Shown: positions 19,628-28,349, counted from the first letter of the stretch. The stretch: 33,017 nt of DNA from Candidatus Nomurabacteria bacterium RIFCSPLOWO2_01_FULL_42_17 (GCA_001785985.1 MFVE01000006.1:1-33017); one strand, 5' to 3'. A program made the numbers and translations. Notes: generated by a model from the sequence alone, not told the origin.

Positions 19628-20953
19628 ATGAAAATTACACTTAAAAAAATAATAGCTTATATCTTGCAATTGGAATCACGCCTGGTAATTTGGAGATATA
19701 AACCAAAAATAGTCGCTATTACCGGGAGCGTCGGCAAGACTTCTACCAAAGACGCCGTTTACGCGGTTTTGTCCGGAGTTTCTTATGTCCGTAAAAGTGA
19801 TAAAAGCTACAACAGCGAAATAGGATTGCCGCTTGCTATTTTAGGTGTTCCAAACGGATGGAGCAATCCTTTTGTCTGGCTCAAAAATATTTTAGAGGGC
19901 CTATGGCTCATTATAAATCCATTTTCTCAAAAATATCCGAAGTGGCTGGTGCTAGAAGTGGGCATAGGAAAGGAAGGAGACATGCGTCGTACTGCCCTGT
20001 GGCTGAAAACAGATGTGGTCATCGTCACGGCGATAGGAGAAACTCCAGTTCACATTGAATTTTTTAATTCACGCAAAAATTTGATAGAAGAGAAAAGCAA
20101 ACTCATTGATACATTGAAACACGACGGAGTTTTGATCTTGAATGCTGACGATTCCGATGTGCTAGAAATGAAAAGCAGAACAAAAAATATCACGATCACG
20201 TACGGCTTCAAGGAAGGCGCAGATATTTTAGGTTCGCAAGATGTCATTCTTTATGATGACAAAGGAGAGTCTGCGGACAATGGTCCGGGTAAACCGCAGG
20301 GAATAATTTTCAGAGTAGATGAAGCTGGGAATAGCCTGCCTGTCGCCATCGAGGGAGTGTTCGGCCGGAATCATGTCTACGCTTCTCTGGCGGCATTGGC
20401 GTTTTGTTCTGGTTTAAAATTAAATATGTTGGATGCCATAAATTCGCTGAAGCGATATGATGTCCCGCCCGGGAGGATGCGGCTACTCGACGGCATCAAT
20501 GATTCTCTCATTATTGACGATACTTATAATTCTTCTCCAGCTGCCTGCCAGTCCGCGCTTTTGACTTTAAGAGAAGTAAAGTGTTCCTGCCGCAAGATCG
20601 CTATACTCGGAGATATGCTAGAATTAGGAAAGCACACCGAAGAGGCTCATAGAAATATCGGCAAAATTGGGAGAGAGCACTGTGATGTGCTCATCGTTGT
20701 CGGGCCGAGAGCGCAAGCTATTTTAGAGGGCGCGCTGGAGGCGGGCTTGAGTAAAGAAAATATTTTTGAATTTACGGATTCTTCGGCGGCCGGCGAGTTC
20801 GTGAAAACTTTTGTAAAGAAGGGTGACCTTGTACTGATAAAAGGATCTCAGGGCATGCGCATGGAGCGGGTCGCGGAGGCAATACTCCTAGATGTGGAAA
20901 ATAAAGATAAATTATTGGTGCGCCAAGATGATGAATGGCAAAAAATAAAGTAA
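19628..20953 (+). CDS. murF: UDP-MurNAc-tripeptide:D-Ala-D-Ala ligase MurF
   Basis: Adds D-Ala-D-Ala to the peptidoglycan precursor. 441 aa with the Mur-ligase P-loop AITGSVGKTSTKD, NADD, the central EGVFGRNHVYASLAALAFC, and the C-terminal IIDDTYNSSPAACQSAL, GDMLELGKHTEEAH and LIKGSQGMRMERV blocks that mark MurF rather than MurE or MurC. Residues ~205-225 (GESADNGPGKPQG) come from a stretch with CTGCGG...CCGCAG and GGAC/GTCC dyads, a possible decayed insert. Its start is controlled by the hairpin at 19600-19620. Confidence 0.94.
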   Translation: MKITLKKIIAYILQLESRLVIWRYKPKIVAITGSVGKTSTKDAVYAVLSGVSYVRKSDKSYNSEIGLPLAILGVPNGWSNPFVWLKNILEGLWLIINPFSQKYPKWLVLEVGIGKEGDMRRTALWLKTDVVIVTAIGETPVHIEFFNSRKNLIEEKSKLIDTLKHDGVLILNADDSDVLEMKSRTKNITITYGFKEGADILGSQDVILYDDKGESADNGPGKPQGIIFRVDEAGNSLPVAIEGVFGRNHVYASLAALAFCSGLKLNMLDAINSLKRYDVPPGRMRLLDGINDSLIIDDTYNSSPAACQSALLTLREVKCSCRKIAILGDMLELGKHTEEAHRNIGKIGREHCDVLIVVGPRAQAILEGALEAGLSKENIFEFTDSSAAGEFVKTFVKKGDLVLIKGSQGMRMERVAEAILLDVENKDKLLVRQDDEWQKIK

Positions 20954-20965
20954 AATAAAGTAAAA

Positions 20966-21886
20966 ATGAAAAGATTAATCGATCCAAAAATATATATTCC
21001 GGCGGTGGCTGCACTCTCGGGTTGCGCGCTTGCGGCACTCCTTTATTTTGGCTTTCAAACTTTTACCAATTATAAGATGCAAAAAGAAGAGGCGATCCAA
21101 ATCCAAAAAGAAAAGGAGAGAGAGCTCGAATTGCAAAAAGAACAGGACTCTGCGGCAAGAGAGTTAAAAGAAAGGTTGCGGGATGCCGAGCTAGCAGATT
21201 TGAAGCAGCAGCTTTTAGATTTGCAAAACAAATCTTCTGAAGTTAAAACTGTGACCAATACAGTGGAAGCCAAGGACACTATCGTAGATATAGTCAAAGA
21301 ATGGGGTCCGAGAGTGGCGCATATGGAATGCAATTGGTTTTATCCAAATGGAGTTCTCTTTGCTAAATCAACGGGCTCAGCGACGATAATCAACTTTACT
21401 AATTTAGGGATTCGAGCTGTCACTAGCAAACATATTTTAGCTGAAAAAAAGAATTATGCTCCGAATGTTTGCAAGATATTGCTTGCTGATGAAACTGAAT
21501 ATTCAGTTTTAATTAATGAAAATACTGTCAGCGTTGGTCCAAATGAGGATTGGGCGTATTTGACATTGCCTAAAGACGCGCGTCTCACCAGCATTACAAA
21601 ATCAACTGTAAAATTATGCCAGAATGTGGAGATCGGAGACAAGCTCCTTGTTTTAGGGTATCCCATTATCGGTTCTAAAACTGGATTGACGGTCACAGAA
21701 GGAATTTTGTCCGGTTTTGATAGAGATTATTACATTACATCGGCCAAAATTGACAAGGGGAATTCTGGCGGAGCAGCTGTCTTGATAAAAAACGATTGCT
21801 ATCTAGGAATACCCACCGCCTCAGTAGTGGGTGTAATTGAAAGTTTGGGCAGAATTCTCAAGGGTAGTTTTGTTATATCAAACTAA
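20966..21886 (+). CDS. Membrane-anchored trypsin-like serine protease
   Basis: 306 aa. Transmembrane anchor at ~8-30, an extracellular Glu/Lys-rich coiled coil at ~38-90, then a chymotrypsin-fold domain with the triad His156 (AVTSKHIL), Asp195 (NEDWAYLTL) and Ser267 (DKGNSGGAA). GYPIIGSKTGLTVTEGILSG matches the DegP/HtrA-type core, but no PDZ domain follows. Placed 12 bp after murF, so likely the last gene of the division/wall operon; a role in envelope protein turnover is inferred. Convergent with the next gene, 1 bp apart. Confidence 0.87.
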   Translation: MKRLIDPKIYIPAVAALSGCALAALLYFGFQTFTNYKMQKEEAIQIQKEKERELELQKEQDSAARELKERLRDAELADLKQQLLDLQNKSSEVKTVTNTVEAKDTIVDIVKEWGPRVAHMECNWFYPNGVLFAKSTGSATIINFTNLGIRAVTSKHILAEKKNYAPNVCKILLADETEYSVLINENTVSVGPNEDWAYLTLPKDARLTSITKSTVKLCQNVEIGDKLLVLGYPIIGSKTGLTVTEGILSGFDRDYYITSAKIDKGNSGGAAVLIKNDCYLGIPTASVVGVIESLGRILKGSFVISN

Positions 21887-21887
21887 A

Positions 21888-22136
21888 TCACATTTCGCCG
21901 GTAAATTTTACGATCCATGCTTCGATCTTATTTATGAGTGGAGATAAATGGGGTCTTTTTTCTGTGTGTTTTTTTATCAATAGACGAACTTTTGGCACGC
22001 ATAGAGATACCAAGATAAAGCCAATGACCAGAAAGAGAATTCCTTGTAAAAAGGGTAGCACCAATCCGACCAATCCCAGTAGTATGAAAATAATTCCAAC
22101 GATCAGCACCAATATTTTTTTTATTTTTTTATGCAT
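21888..22136 (-). CDS. Small two-helix membrane protein, PGPGW-type
   Basis: 82 aa with two hydrophobic helices (LVLIVGIIFILLGLVGLVL and ILFLVIGFILVSL) joined by a PFLQG turn, then a basic tail. The pattern matches the small putative transmembrane PGPGW/YbaN-type families, though the PGPGW signature itself is degenerate (LPFLQG). TGC-TACAAT ends 5 nt before the ATG: leaderless. Function unknown. Confidence 0.75.
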   Translation of the reverse strand: MHKKIKKILVLIVGIIFILLGLVGLVLPFLQGILFLVIGFILVSLCVPKVRLLIKKHTEKRPHLSPLINKIEAWIVKFTGEM

Positions 22137-22157
22137 AATTTATTGTAGCATTTTTTG

Positions 22158-22229
22158 TGACTCTACTGGGAATCGCACCCAGATTTAAAGCTTGAGAAGC
22201 TTTTGTCCTAACTATTAGACGATAGAGCC
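22158..22229 (-). tRNA. tRNA-Glu (anticodon CTC)
   Basis: Acceptor GGCTCTA/TAGAGTC, anticodon stem AAAGC/GCTTT with loop TTCTCAA giving CTC, T-arm CTGGG/CCCAG. No CCA encoded. Near-identical D-arm and acceptor to the TTC gene at 8294-8365. TGC-TATATT lies just upstream as its -10. Confidence 0.95.
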
Positions 22230-22294
22230 AATGGTAAAAATATAGCATTTTTATTAAAAAATTAAAAACTTGTCAACCTGCCACGTCGACAAGT

Positions 22295-23350
22295 TTATTC
22301 TTCAATTTTTGGTTTTTCCACTTCGAGCAATGAGAGTTCTGGAGAACTTCCAGCTATGCGCAAGACATCTTTGTCTATCTTTTTTAATTCTTTATTCGAG
22401 GCGTTGTAGTGATTTACGACGGTGCCGAGTGCGTTGCCTAATTTATTATGATACTCATCATAAGATTTTAAATGTTTGCCCAAGTCTTCCACTTTTTTGA
22501 TTATTTCTTTCGCGGATTCTTCTATTTTAAGAGCCTTCAATCCTTGTAGGACAGTTTGCAAGTAGGCCAAAAAAGAAGTGGGGGAAGTGATGATGACTTT
22601 GTATTTTCCAGCTGCGCGCTGGATCAAATTTTCAGCATTTTCTTCGAGCGAGCCAACTTTGTTTGTTAGAAGGTCATAGTAAATTGCCTCGTGAGGGATA
22701 AACATAAAAGCGAAATCAGTTGTACCCTTGGTCGGCTGGATGTATTTTGCGGTTTCGGTAATTCTATTTTTCAAATCATTCACAAAAATTATTTCTAATC
22801 TTTTTTTCTCTGTTCCATCTCTCTCTTCCACCATTTTGTTGTAATTCTCCAGTGAGAATTTTGAATCTATCGGAATAATTTTATCTTTCACGAAAACCAC
22901 GGCGTCGACGATCGTTTTATCCGGAAACTCATACTGCATTTGATAACTGCCGGGCGGCAAAACATTTTTTAGAACAGTTTCGAGGTAATATTCTCCCAAA
23001 ATGCCGCGCTGTTTAGGATTTTTTAAAATATTTTCTAAGCTCTGTAGCTGATCGGCAAAGGAAATCACTTGTTTATTCGTCTCGTCTAGCCTAGTGAGCC
23101 GTTCCGTCACATCCCTGATGATTTTATTTGATTCACTAGAATGGAATTTTAAACTCTCGTTGACTTGTTTATGAGATTCGCCTATTTTATTGTCTACCGT
23201 CCTCGAGAGTTCGTTTATTTGGGTAAGAATAAGATTCAATCCCACATCTCCATTTTGCACATTCTCTTTGTCTTTCTTGCGTCCAAAAACAAAATAAGCC
23301 AGAGCTATTCCGCCCGCTATCCCTAAAACTATCCAAACAGCATTTTCCAT
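22295..23350 (-). CDS. rmuC: DNA recombination protein RmuC
   Basis: 351 aa. An N-terminal membrane helix (WIVLGIAGGIALAYFVFG) precedes a coiled coil (~40-110), then the RmuC nuclease-like domain: LENILKNPKQRGILGEYYLETVLKNVLPP, PIDSKFSLENYNKM, AFMFIPHEAIYYDLL and SPTSFLAYLQTVLQGL. RmuC limits rearrangements at inverted repeats in E. coli, of interest in this palindrome-rich genome. TGA-TAAAAT ends 6 nt before the ATG. Confidence 0.93.
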   Translation of the reverse strand: MENAVWIVLGIAGGIALAYFVFGRKKDKENVQNGDVGLNLILTQINELSRTVDNKIGESHKQVNESLKFHSSESNKIIRDVTERLTRLDETNKQVISFADQLQSLENILKNPKQRGILGEYYLETVLKNVLPPGSYQMQYEFPDKTIVDAVVFVKDKIIPIDSKFSLENYNKMVEERDGTEKKRLEIIFVNDLKNRITETAKYIQPTKGTTDFAFMFIPHEAIYYDLLTNKVGSLEENAENLIQRAAGKYKVIITSPTSFLAYLQTVLQGLKALKIEESAKEIIKKVEDLGKHLKSYDEYHNKLGNALGTVVNHYNASNKELKKIDKDVLRIAGSSPELSLLEVEKPKIEE

Positions 23351-23385
23351 GTCTTTATTTTATCACTCCCAGGTAAAAATAAGAA

Positions 23386-23418
23386 GCCGCCTGTGGAAGC
23401 TCGGCTTTCCACGGCGGC
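23386..23418. terminator. Bidirectional terminator between the 66-aa gene and rmuC
   Basis: GCCGCC/GGCGGC continued by GTGGAA/TTCCAC after one bulge; T-rich runs follow on both strands (minus: TTCTTATTTTT; plus: TGTTTTTTT). Confidence 0.85.
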
Positions 23419-23429
23419 GATGTGTTTTT

Positions 23430-23630
23430 TTATTGTCCGATTATCCTTTCTACTTGGATTGTTGATCTTTCCAGCAGATCTTGGATATCACCGTCATTTC
23501 CGTTGGTGATTTCCAAGATCATCTTTCTCGAGTCTCTTATCGTGACTCGTTTTCTGGTGTAGTGAAGAACAAACAGCACTACCGCATCCAGATTCAGCTC
23601 CTCCGGAGCGTGAACAATTTTCACGAACAT
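23430..23630 (-). CDS. 66-aa protein of unknown function, strongly signalled
   Basis: No family recognised. Starts MFVKIVHAPEELNLDAVVLF; predicted alternation of strand, helix and strand (VTIRDSRKMILEITNG) and a final helix (DIQDLLERSTIQVERIIG). No Cys and no membrane segment. A strong Shine-Dalgarno GAGGAGG (23639-23645) lies 8 nt before the ATG, with its own promoter and terminator. This is unlike the leaderless genes on either side and suggests high expression. Confidence 0.72.
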   Translation of the reverse strand: MFVKIVHAPEELNLDAVVLFVLHYTRKRVTIRDSRKMILEITNGNDGDIQDLLERSTIQVERIIGQ

Positions 23631-23651
23631 AATTTGTACCTCCTCATCTTA

Positions 23652-23679
23652 AAATTAACATACGTGGAGTCGCTGTCAA
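23652..23679 (-). promoter_or_regulatory. Promoter of the 66-aa gene
   Basis: TTGACA (23674-23679), 16 nt, TAATTT (23652-23657). The -35 overlaps the stop codon of the upstream exonuclease gene. Confidence 0.7.
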
Positions 23680-24401
23680 GCTTCCAAATAATGCCTCAAT
23701 GTATAAATCCAGTCTTCGTCGATCTGATCGCTTTTTTCTTTCTCACGCAGCAGCCACTCTAGCCAGCCGCGGTCTATTTGTAGCACCTCTTCTACTTTCT
23801 TGCCCTTGTATTTACCAAAATTTAAAGTTCTGATCAGTGACGGATGTGAAGAAATCTCTATCATTTTTTCAATCACTTTATTTTCATCCATATTTTCTTC
23901 TGCTGATTCTTTTTGCATTTTATTTTTCAATCTTTCAAAAAGCTTGGATAATACCAAAACATCTCCCATCGCATCATGCGCAGTCGCGTCTATTTCTATA
24001 TCTAATAAATAGCGTAAGTATTGCAAATTGTATTTTTCTATTTTTTCTTCTTTGTCCAGATATCTGGCGAGTCGTAGGGTGCAAATGAAATTAGCCGGCT
24101 CGATGCCTTCCTTTTTTATTATCATCAGATCAAAAGGCGCGTTGTGCGCTATCACGACAGTATCTTTATCTTCAAAAAGTTTTTTAATCTTTGGCAGATC
24201 ACCGCTTTCTTTGAAAGATTTTTTATCTTCCACCATTTTATTGGAAATATGGTGTACGGCCGAAGCTTCGGGCGGGATTTTGAACGGTGGCTTATAAAGA
24301 CCGGTGAAATTCTCATCAGTGCTTTTATAAGCGATCTGACAAAGAAAATCTTTTTGTTCATTACCGGTAGTTTCCGTATCGAAAAATATTAACTTAGACA
24401 T
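23676..24401 (-). CDS. DEDDh 3'-5' exonuclease with ExoX-like C-terminal domain
   Basis: 241 aa. Exonuclease motifs: FFDTETTG (Asp8, Glu10), VIAHNAPFDL, and HDAMGDVLV with the catalytic His and last Asp. The DnaQ-type domain ends near 155. A linker follows, then a ~65-residue C-terminal module (TLNFGKYKGKKVEEVLQIDRGWLEWLLREK) like that in exodeoxyribonuclease X and DUF3820 proteins, probably nucleic-acid binding. Likely a repair or proofreading nuclease. TGC-TAAAAT ends 6 nt before the ATG, inside a TGCTA/TAGCA dyad. Confidence 0.9.
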   Translation of the reverse strand: MSKLIFFDTETTGNEQKDFLCQIAYKSTDENFTGLYKPPFKIPPEASAVHHISNKMVEDKKSFKESGDLPKIKKLFEDKDTVVIAHNAPFDLMIIKKEGIEPANFICTLRLARYLDKEEKIEKYNLQYLRYLLDIEIDATAHDAMGDVLVLSKLFERLKNKMQKESAEENMDENKVIEKMIEISSHPSLIRTLNFGKYKGKKVEEVLQIDRGWLEWLLREKEKSDQIDEDWIYTLRHYLEA

Positions 24402-24453
24402 AGTGCTATTTTAGCACATTTCTGGTATAATTTATCCAGAAAAGTTAATTTAT

Positions 24454-24903
24454 ATGCTTCACGAACAAATAAAAAACGGAATAAAAGAGGCGATGATGGC
24501 AAAGGATGCCCTACGTTTGAAGGCTTTTCGCGCGATGTCGGCTGCTTTTACGAACGAACTTGTAGCTAAAAATAAAAAGCCACAGGAAATGCTTACTGAT
24601 GAAGAAGCGATTGCTGTCATTATAAGGCTTGCCAAACAAAGAAAAGATTCGATCGAGCAATTTAAAAAAGGCAATCGGGAAGATCTGGTAAAGGAAGAAG
24701 AAGCGGAGCTTTCAATTCTAGAGACTTATTTACCAAAAATGATGAACAAAAGCGAGGTTGAGAAGATTGCAAAAGCGAAAAAAACGGAACTGGCTATCAC
24801 GGATGCTACCAAAAAGGGGATGCTGATGTCGGCTTTGATGAAGGAATTAAAAGGCAAAGCGGACGGAGCTCTGGTCAAAGAAGTGGTAGATTCTTTATTT
24901 TAA
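24454..24903 (+). CDS. yqeY: YqeY/GatB-tail family protein
   Basis: 149 aa, one YqeY domain: helical KDALRLKAFRAMSAAF, IIRLAKQRKDSIEQFKKGNREDLVKEEEAELSILETYLPK and the C-terminal KGMLMSALMKELKGKADGALVKEVV. This domain is also the tail of GatB and may contact tRNA. TGG-TATAAT lies upstream with a short leader (~16 nt). One bp before the MYG1-like gene. Confidence 0.92.
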   Translation: MLHEQIKNGIKEAMMAKDALRLKAFRAMSAAFTNELVAKNKKPQEMLTDEEAIAVIIRLAKQRKDSIEQFKKGNREDLVKEEEAELSILETYLPKMMNKSEVEKIAKAKKTELAITDATKKGMLMSALMKELKGKADGALVKEVVDSLF

Positions 24904-24904
24904 A

Positions 24905-25816
24905 ATGGTTGTTTCAAAGAAAAAATTAATAAAATTAGTAACACACGATGGGTCTTTTCACGCGGATGATATATTTGCCTGTGCGACGCTTTCTATCATG
25001 TTTGAGAAAGATAATAAGAAATTTGTAATAATTAGAACTCGAGATAAGGAAGTAATAGATAGTGCTGACTATGTATTTGATGTTGGGGGCATATATGATG
25101 AAAAATTAAATAGGTTTGATCATCATCAGACTGGTGGTGCAGGAAAAAGAAAAGAGAACATAGAATATGCTTCTTTTGGTTTGGTTTGGAAAAAATTTGG
25201 TGTAGAGCTCTGCGGATCCGCGAAGGCCAGCGAGATAATAGATAAAAAATTAGTTGCACCTATCGACGCGCATGATAATGGTTTTGATTTGGTTGAAAAT
25301 AAATATGAAATTTCACCGTATTCTATTCAGCATTTTTTTTATTCAATGAGGCCAACGTGGCGAGAAGAACATGTAACGGATGATGAAATGTTTTTAAAGT
25401 GTGTAGGAATGGCAAAAGAAATTCTATCTCGTGAAATAATTCAAGCAACAGATGGAGTTTTGGCAGAAGATTTAGTTATTTCAACTTATCAAGATACACA
25501 AGACAAGAGGATTATTGTTTTAGATAAACATTACCCTTTTGAATATATCTTAGAAAATTTTTCTGAACCTCTTTTTGTAATTTGTCCTAGTAGAGTTATA
25601 AAGAATAAATGGACAGTCAAAGCACTTCGCGAAGATCCAAAAATTTTCAAAAACAGAAAAGACTTTCCAAAATCTTGGGCAGGACTTCATAATGAAGAAT
25701 TGCAGAATGTTTCCGGAGTAAAAGATGCTGTGTTTTGCCATCGAGGACTTTTTTTAGCTGTCGCGAAATCTAAAGAAGGTGCGGTCGCGCTAGCAAAAAA
25801 AGCGCTAAGCCAGTAG
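24905..25816 (+). CDS. MYG1-family metal-dependent hydrolase/exonuclease
   Basis: 303 aa. THDGSFHADDIFACA at the N-terminus, DVGGIYDEKLNRFDHHQTG and the APIDAHDNG block give the His/Asp metal ligands of the MYG1 (UPF0160) family, related to DHH phosphoesterases. The C-terminal CPSRVIKNKWTVKALRE and KSWAGLH segments also match. The eukaryotic member is a 3'-5' RNA exonuclease; the bacterial role is not established. Likely cotranscribed with yqeY. Confidence 0.9.
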   Translation: MVVSKKKLIKLVTHDGSFHADDIFACATLSIMFEKDNKKFVIIRTRDKEVIDSADYVFDVGGIYDEKLNRFDHHQTGGAGKRKENIEYASFGLVWKKFGVELCGSAKASEIIDKKLVAPIDAHDNGFDLVENKYEISPYSIQHFFYSMRPTWREEHVTDDEMFLKCVGMAKEILSREIIQATDGVLAEDLVISTYQDTQDKRIIVLDKHYPFEYILENFSEPLFVICPSRVIKNKWTVKALREDPKIFKNRKDFPKSWAGLHNEELQNVSGVKDAVFCHRGLFLAVAKSKEGAVALAKKALSQ

Positions 25817-25818
25817 AA

Positions 25819-25902
25819 AGTTCATAAAGTAATCAAGTTCATCAAGTGAAATTCCTTGTGGTATACTGACTTTATAAACTTTATAACTTTTAACTTTATA
25901 AC
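25819..25902. promoter_or_regulatory. Repeat-rich region and promoter upstream of obg
   Basis: TATACT (25862-25867) is a probable -10. AGTTCATAAAGT (25819-25830) is an 11/12 inverted match to ACTTTATAAACT (25869-25880), and ACTTTATAA recurs three times between 25869 and 25901. A second -10-like TATAAC ends 5 nt before the obg ATG. Confidence 0.4.
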
Positions 25903-25907
25903 TAACA

Positions 25908-26903
25908 ATGGCATTCATTGACGAAATAAAAATATATGCAGAGGCTGGACGAGGTGGAAACGGCGTCGTGCGCTGGCATCGGCAGAAATTTGAACCGAAA
26001 GGCGGACCGGCGGGGGGAGATGCCGGACGAGGCGGGAATTTTTATGTTTCAGCTGTTCGTGATGTGCATATACTTTTAAAATATAAAGCGAAGAAAAGTT
26101 TTATTGCAGGCAGAGGAGAAGATGGTGGAAGTAAAAGCTTACATGGGGCCAACGGACAAGATTTTATTTTGGAATTACCGATAGGTTCTATTATTTCCAA
26201 TACTGAGACTGATGAAAAATGGCAATTGACCGACGAAGGGCAAAAGATTTTACTTTTGAAGGGAGGATTTGGTGGATTTGGCAATGAGCATTTTAAAAGT
26301 TCGGTCAATACGACACCAAAAGAATCCAATATAGGAGGGCCTGGTGAAAGCGGAAATTTCAAAATAGAATTAGAGCTTTTTGCCGACATTGGATTCATCG
26401 GACTGCCGAATGCGGGAAAATCTTCTCTACTAAATGCGCTCTCCAACGCAGATGCAAAAGTGGGCGATTATCCGTTCACTACCCTTGATCCAAACTTGGG
26501 AGATTTTTTTGGCTATATTATTGCTGATATTCCGGGAGTTATCGAAGGGGCCTCAGAGGGTAAGGGTCTCGGGGTCAAATTTCTACGTCACATAAAACGC
26601 ACCAAAATGCTTGCGCATTTAATATCTTTCGAAAATCCTAACATGATGAAAAGCTATAAAGAAATTCGCAAAGAATTAGCCAAATACGATAAAAATTTGG
26701 GTCTGGGTGAAGAGGGCCTATCTAGTAAAGAAGAGATCATCGTTTTGACTAAATCTGACGTAGTAGATGATCCAAAGATTGTCTCTAAAAAAGTAAAAGA
26801 CTTTCAAAAAATAGCTAAAAACGTTTTTGCAATCTCCTTGTATGATGATAAAATGGTCAAAAAGTTTAGCGATGCTCTGATAAAGATTTTGAAGAAGAAA
26901 TAG
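25908..26903 (+). CDS. obg: Obg/CgtA GTPase
   Basis: Ribosome-assembly GTPase, 331 aa. The N-terminal Obg fold is glycine-rich (AGRGGNGVVRWHRQKFEPKGGPAGGDAGRGG). The G domain begins near residue 160 with GLPNAGKSSLLNALS, then the switch region DYPFTTLDPNLG, ADIPGVIEGASEGKGLG and LTKSD. It stops right after the G domain, so the C-terminal OCT domain is absent. Followed 12 bp later by gatB. Confidence 0.95.
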   Translation: MAFIDEIKIYAEAGRGGNGVVRWHRQKFEPKGGPAGGDAGRGGNFYVSAVRDVHILLKYKAKKSFIAGRGEDGGSKSLHGANGQDFILELPIGSIISNTETDEKWQLTDEGQKILLLKGGFGGFGNEHFKSSVNTTPKESNIGGPGESGNFKIELELFADIGFIGLPNAGKSSLLNALSNADAKVGDYPFTTLDPNLGDFFGYIIADIPGVIEGASEGKGLGVKFLRHIKRTKMLAHLISFENPNMMKSYKEIRKELAKYDKNLGLGEEGLSSKEEIIVLTKSDVVDDPKIVSKKVKDFQKIAKNVFAISLYDDKMVKKFSDALIKILKKK

Positions 26904-26915
26904 ATTTATGAGATT

Positions 26916-28349
26916 ATGAAAAAAAAGTATTACCCTACAATTGGATTGGAAATTCATGCTGAATTGAAAACAAACACAAAGATGTTTTGTAGCTGTAAAA
27001 ATGATCCTGATGAGGAGAAGCCAAACGTGAATATTTGTCCGGTGTGCATGGCGCATCCGGGGGCTCTGCCGGTTATAAACAAAAAGGCGATCGAGAATGT
27101 GATCAAAGTCGGTCTAGCAGTCGATGGAAAGATTGCCGACTTTACAGAATTTGACCGCAAAAATTATTTTTATCCGGATATTCCGAAAGGCTATCAAATT
27201 TCACAATATAAATACCCAATAGTTTCTGGAGGGCATCTGGCTGATTTTGATATTACTCGGGTGCATTTAGAAGAAGATACGGCAAACAATAAACACGACC
27301 GCGGGGACTTTTCCTTGATTGATTTCAATCGCGCCGGAGTGCCACTCATGGAGCTCGTAACCGAAGCGACTACTTTTCAAAATGCTGACGAAGCAGCCAA
27401 GGGAGCGACAAAATTTGCTAAAGAGTTGCAGTTGGTGCTGTGGTATCTCGGAGTTTCTGAAGCGAACATGGAAAAAGGCGAAATGCGGGTGGAAGCCAAT
27501 ATTTCTGTTTCCACCGATCCAAAAAAATTAGGAACCAAAGTCGAAGTAAAAAATCTAAATTCTTTTCGCAGTGTTGAACGCGCCATAAAATACGAACTCG
27601 ATCGAATGACACAGTTGCAAGAAGAAGATAAGGGATCGGAAATAGTGCAAGAGACGCGAGGTTGGGACGAAGGCAAGCAGAAAACTTTTTCTCAGAGAAA
27701 AAAGGAGGGTAGCGCGGATTACCGATATTTTCCAGAGCCGGATCTGCCGAAATTAAAACTCCATGCGGCTTTTGATTTAGACAAAATGAAGCATGATTTG
27801 CTTGAATTACCGATGGCAAAGCGCGCAAGGTATAAAAAAGATTTTGACATTAAAGATGAAGATGTAGAAGTTTATATAAATGATTCTGTTCTAGGTATGT
27901 GGTTCGAGGACATCGCAAAAACTTTAGATAATAAAGATAAGATTAAAATAGCTTCAAATTATATTACGACGGACTACATCGGACTCAAAAAGGCCAACTT
28001 GAACATCGGATGTCCAAGTGCGGAGAATTTTGCGGACCTTATAAATTTGATCGCTGAAAACAAGATTTCTTCGCGAGCGGCCAAAGACATTCTCGCTATG
28101 ATAGTTGTAAAAGATGAATCACCGCTTAAAATAGCTACCGAGAAAAATTTGCTACAGAGTAATGATACAGGTGCGCTCAAAGAAATAGCGCAAAAAATTA
28201 TTGATGCCAATCCGAAAGTCGTGGCGGATTATAAGGGCGGTAAAGAGGCGGCCCTGATGTCTTTGGTAGGACAAATTATGAAAGAAACAAAAGGTAGCGC
28301 CAATCCGTCAGTCACAAAACAAGTTTTAATTGATATACTAAAAGGATGA
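26916..28349 (+). CDS. gatB: Asp/Glu-tRNA amidotransferase subunit B
   Basis: Kinase/tRNA-binding subunit of GatCAB, which converts misacylated Glu-tRNA-Gln or Asp-tRNA-Asn. 477 aa: PTIGLEIHAELKTNTKMFCSCKND with the Cys pairs (CSC, CPVC) for zinc, YFYPDIPKGYQISQY, HLEEDTANN, LIDFNRAGVPLMELVTE, and a C-terminal YqeY-like tail. gatA and gatC are not in this window. Overlaps the aldolase gene by 4 bp (ATGA). Confidence 0.96.
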   Translation: MKKKYYPTIGLEIHAELKTNTKMFCSCKNDPDEEKPNVNICPVCMAHPGALPVINKKAIENVIKVGLAVDGKIADFTEFDRKNYFYPDIPKGYQISQYKYPIVSGGHLADFDITRVHLEEDTANNKHDRGDFSLIDFNRAGVPLMELVTEATTFQNADEAAKGATKFAKELQLVLWYLGVSEANMEKGEMRVEANISVSTDPKKLGTKVEVKNLNSFRSVERAIKYELDRMTQLQEEDKGSEIVQETRGWDEGKQKTFSQRKKEGSADYRYFPEPDLPKLKLHAAFDLDKMKHDLLELPMAKRARYKKDFDIKDEDVEVYINDSVLGMWFEDIAKTLDNKDKIKIASNYITTDYIGLKKANLNIGCPSAENFADLINLIAENKISSRAAKDILAMIVVKDESPLKIATEKNLLQSNDTGALKEIAQKIIDANPKVVADYKGGKEAALMSLVGQIMKETKGSANPSVTKQVLIDILKG

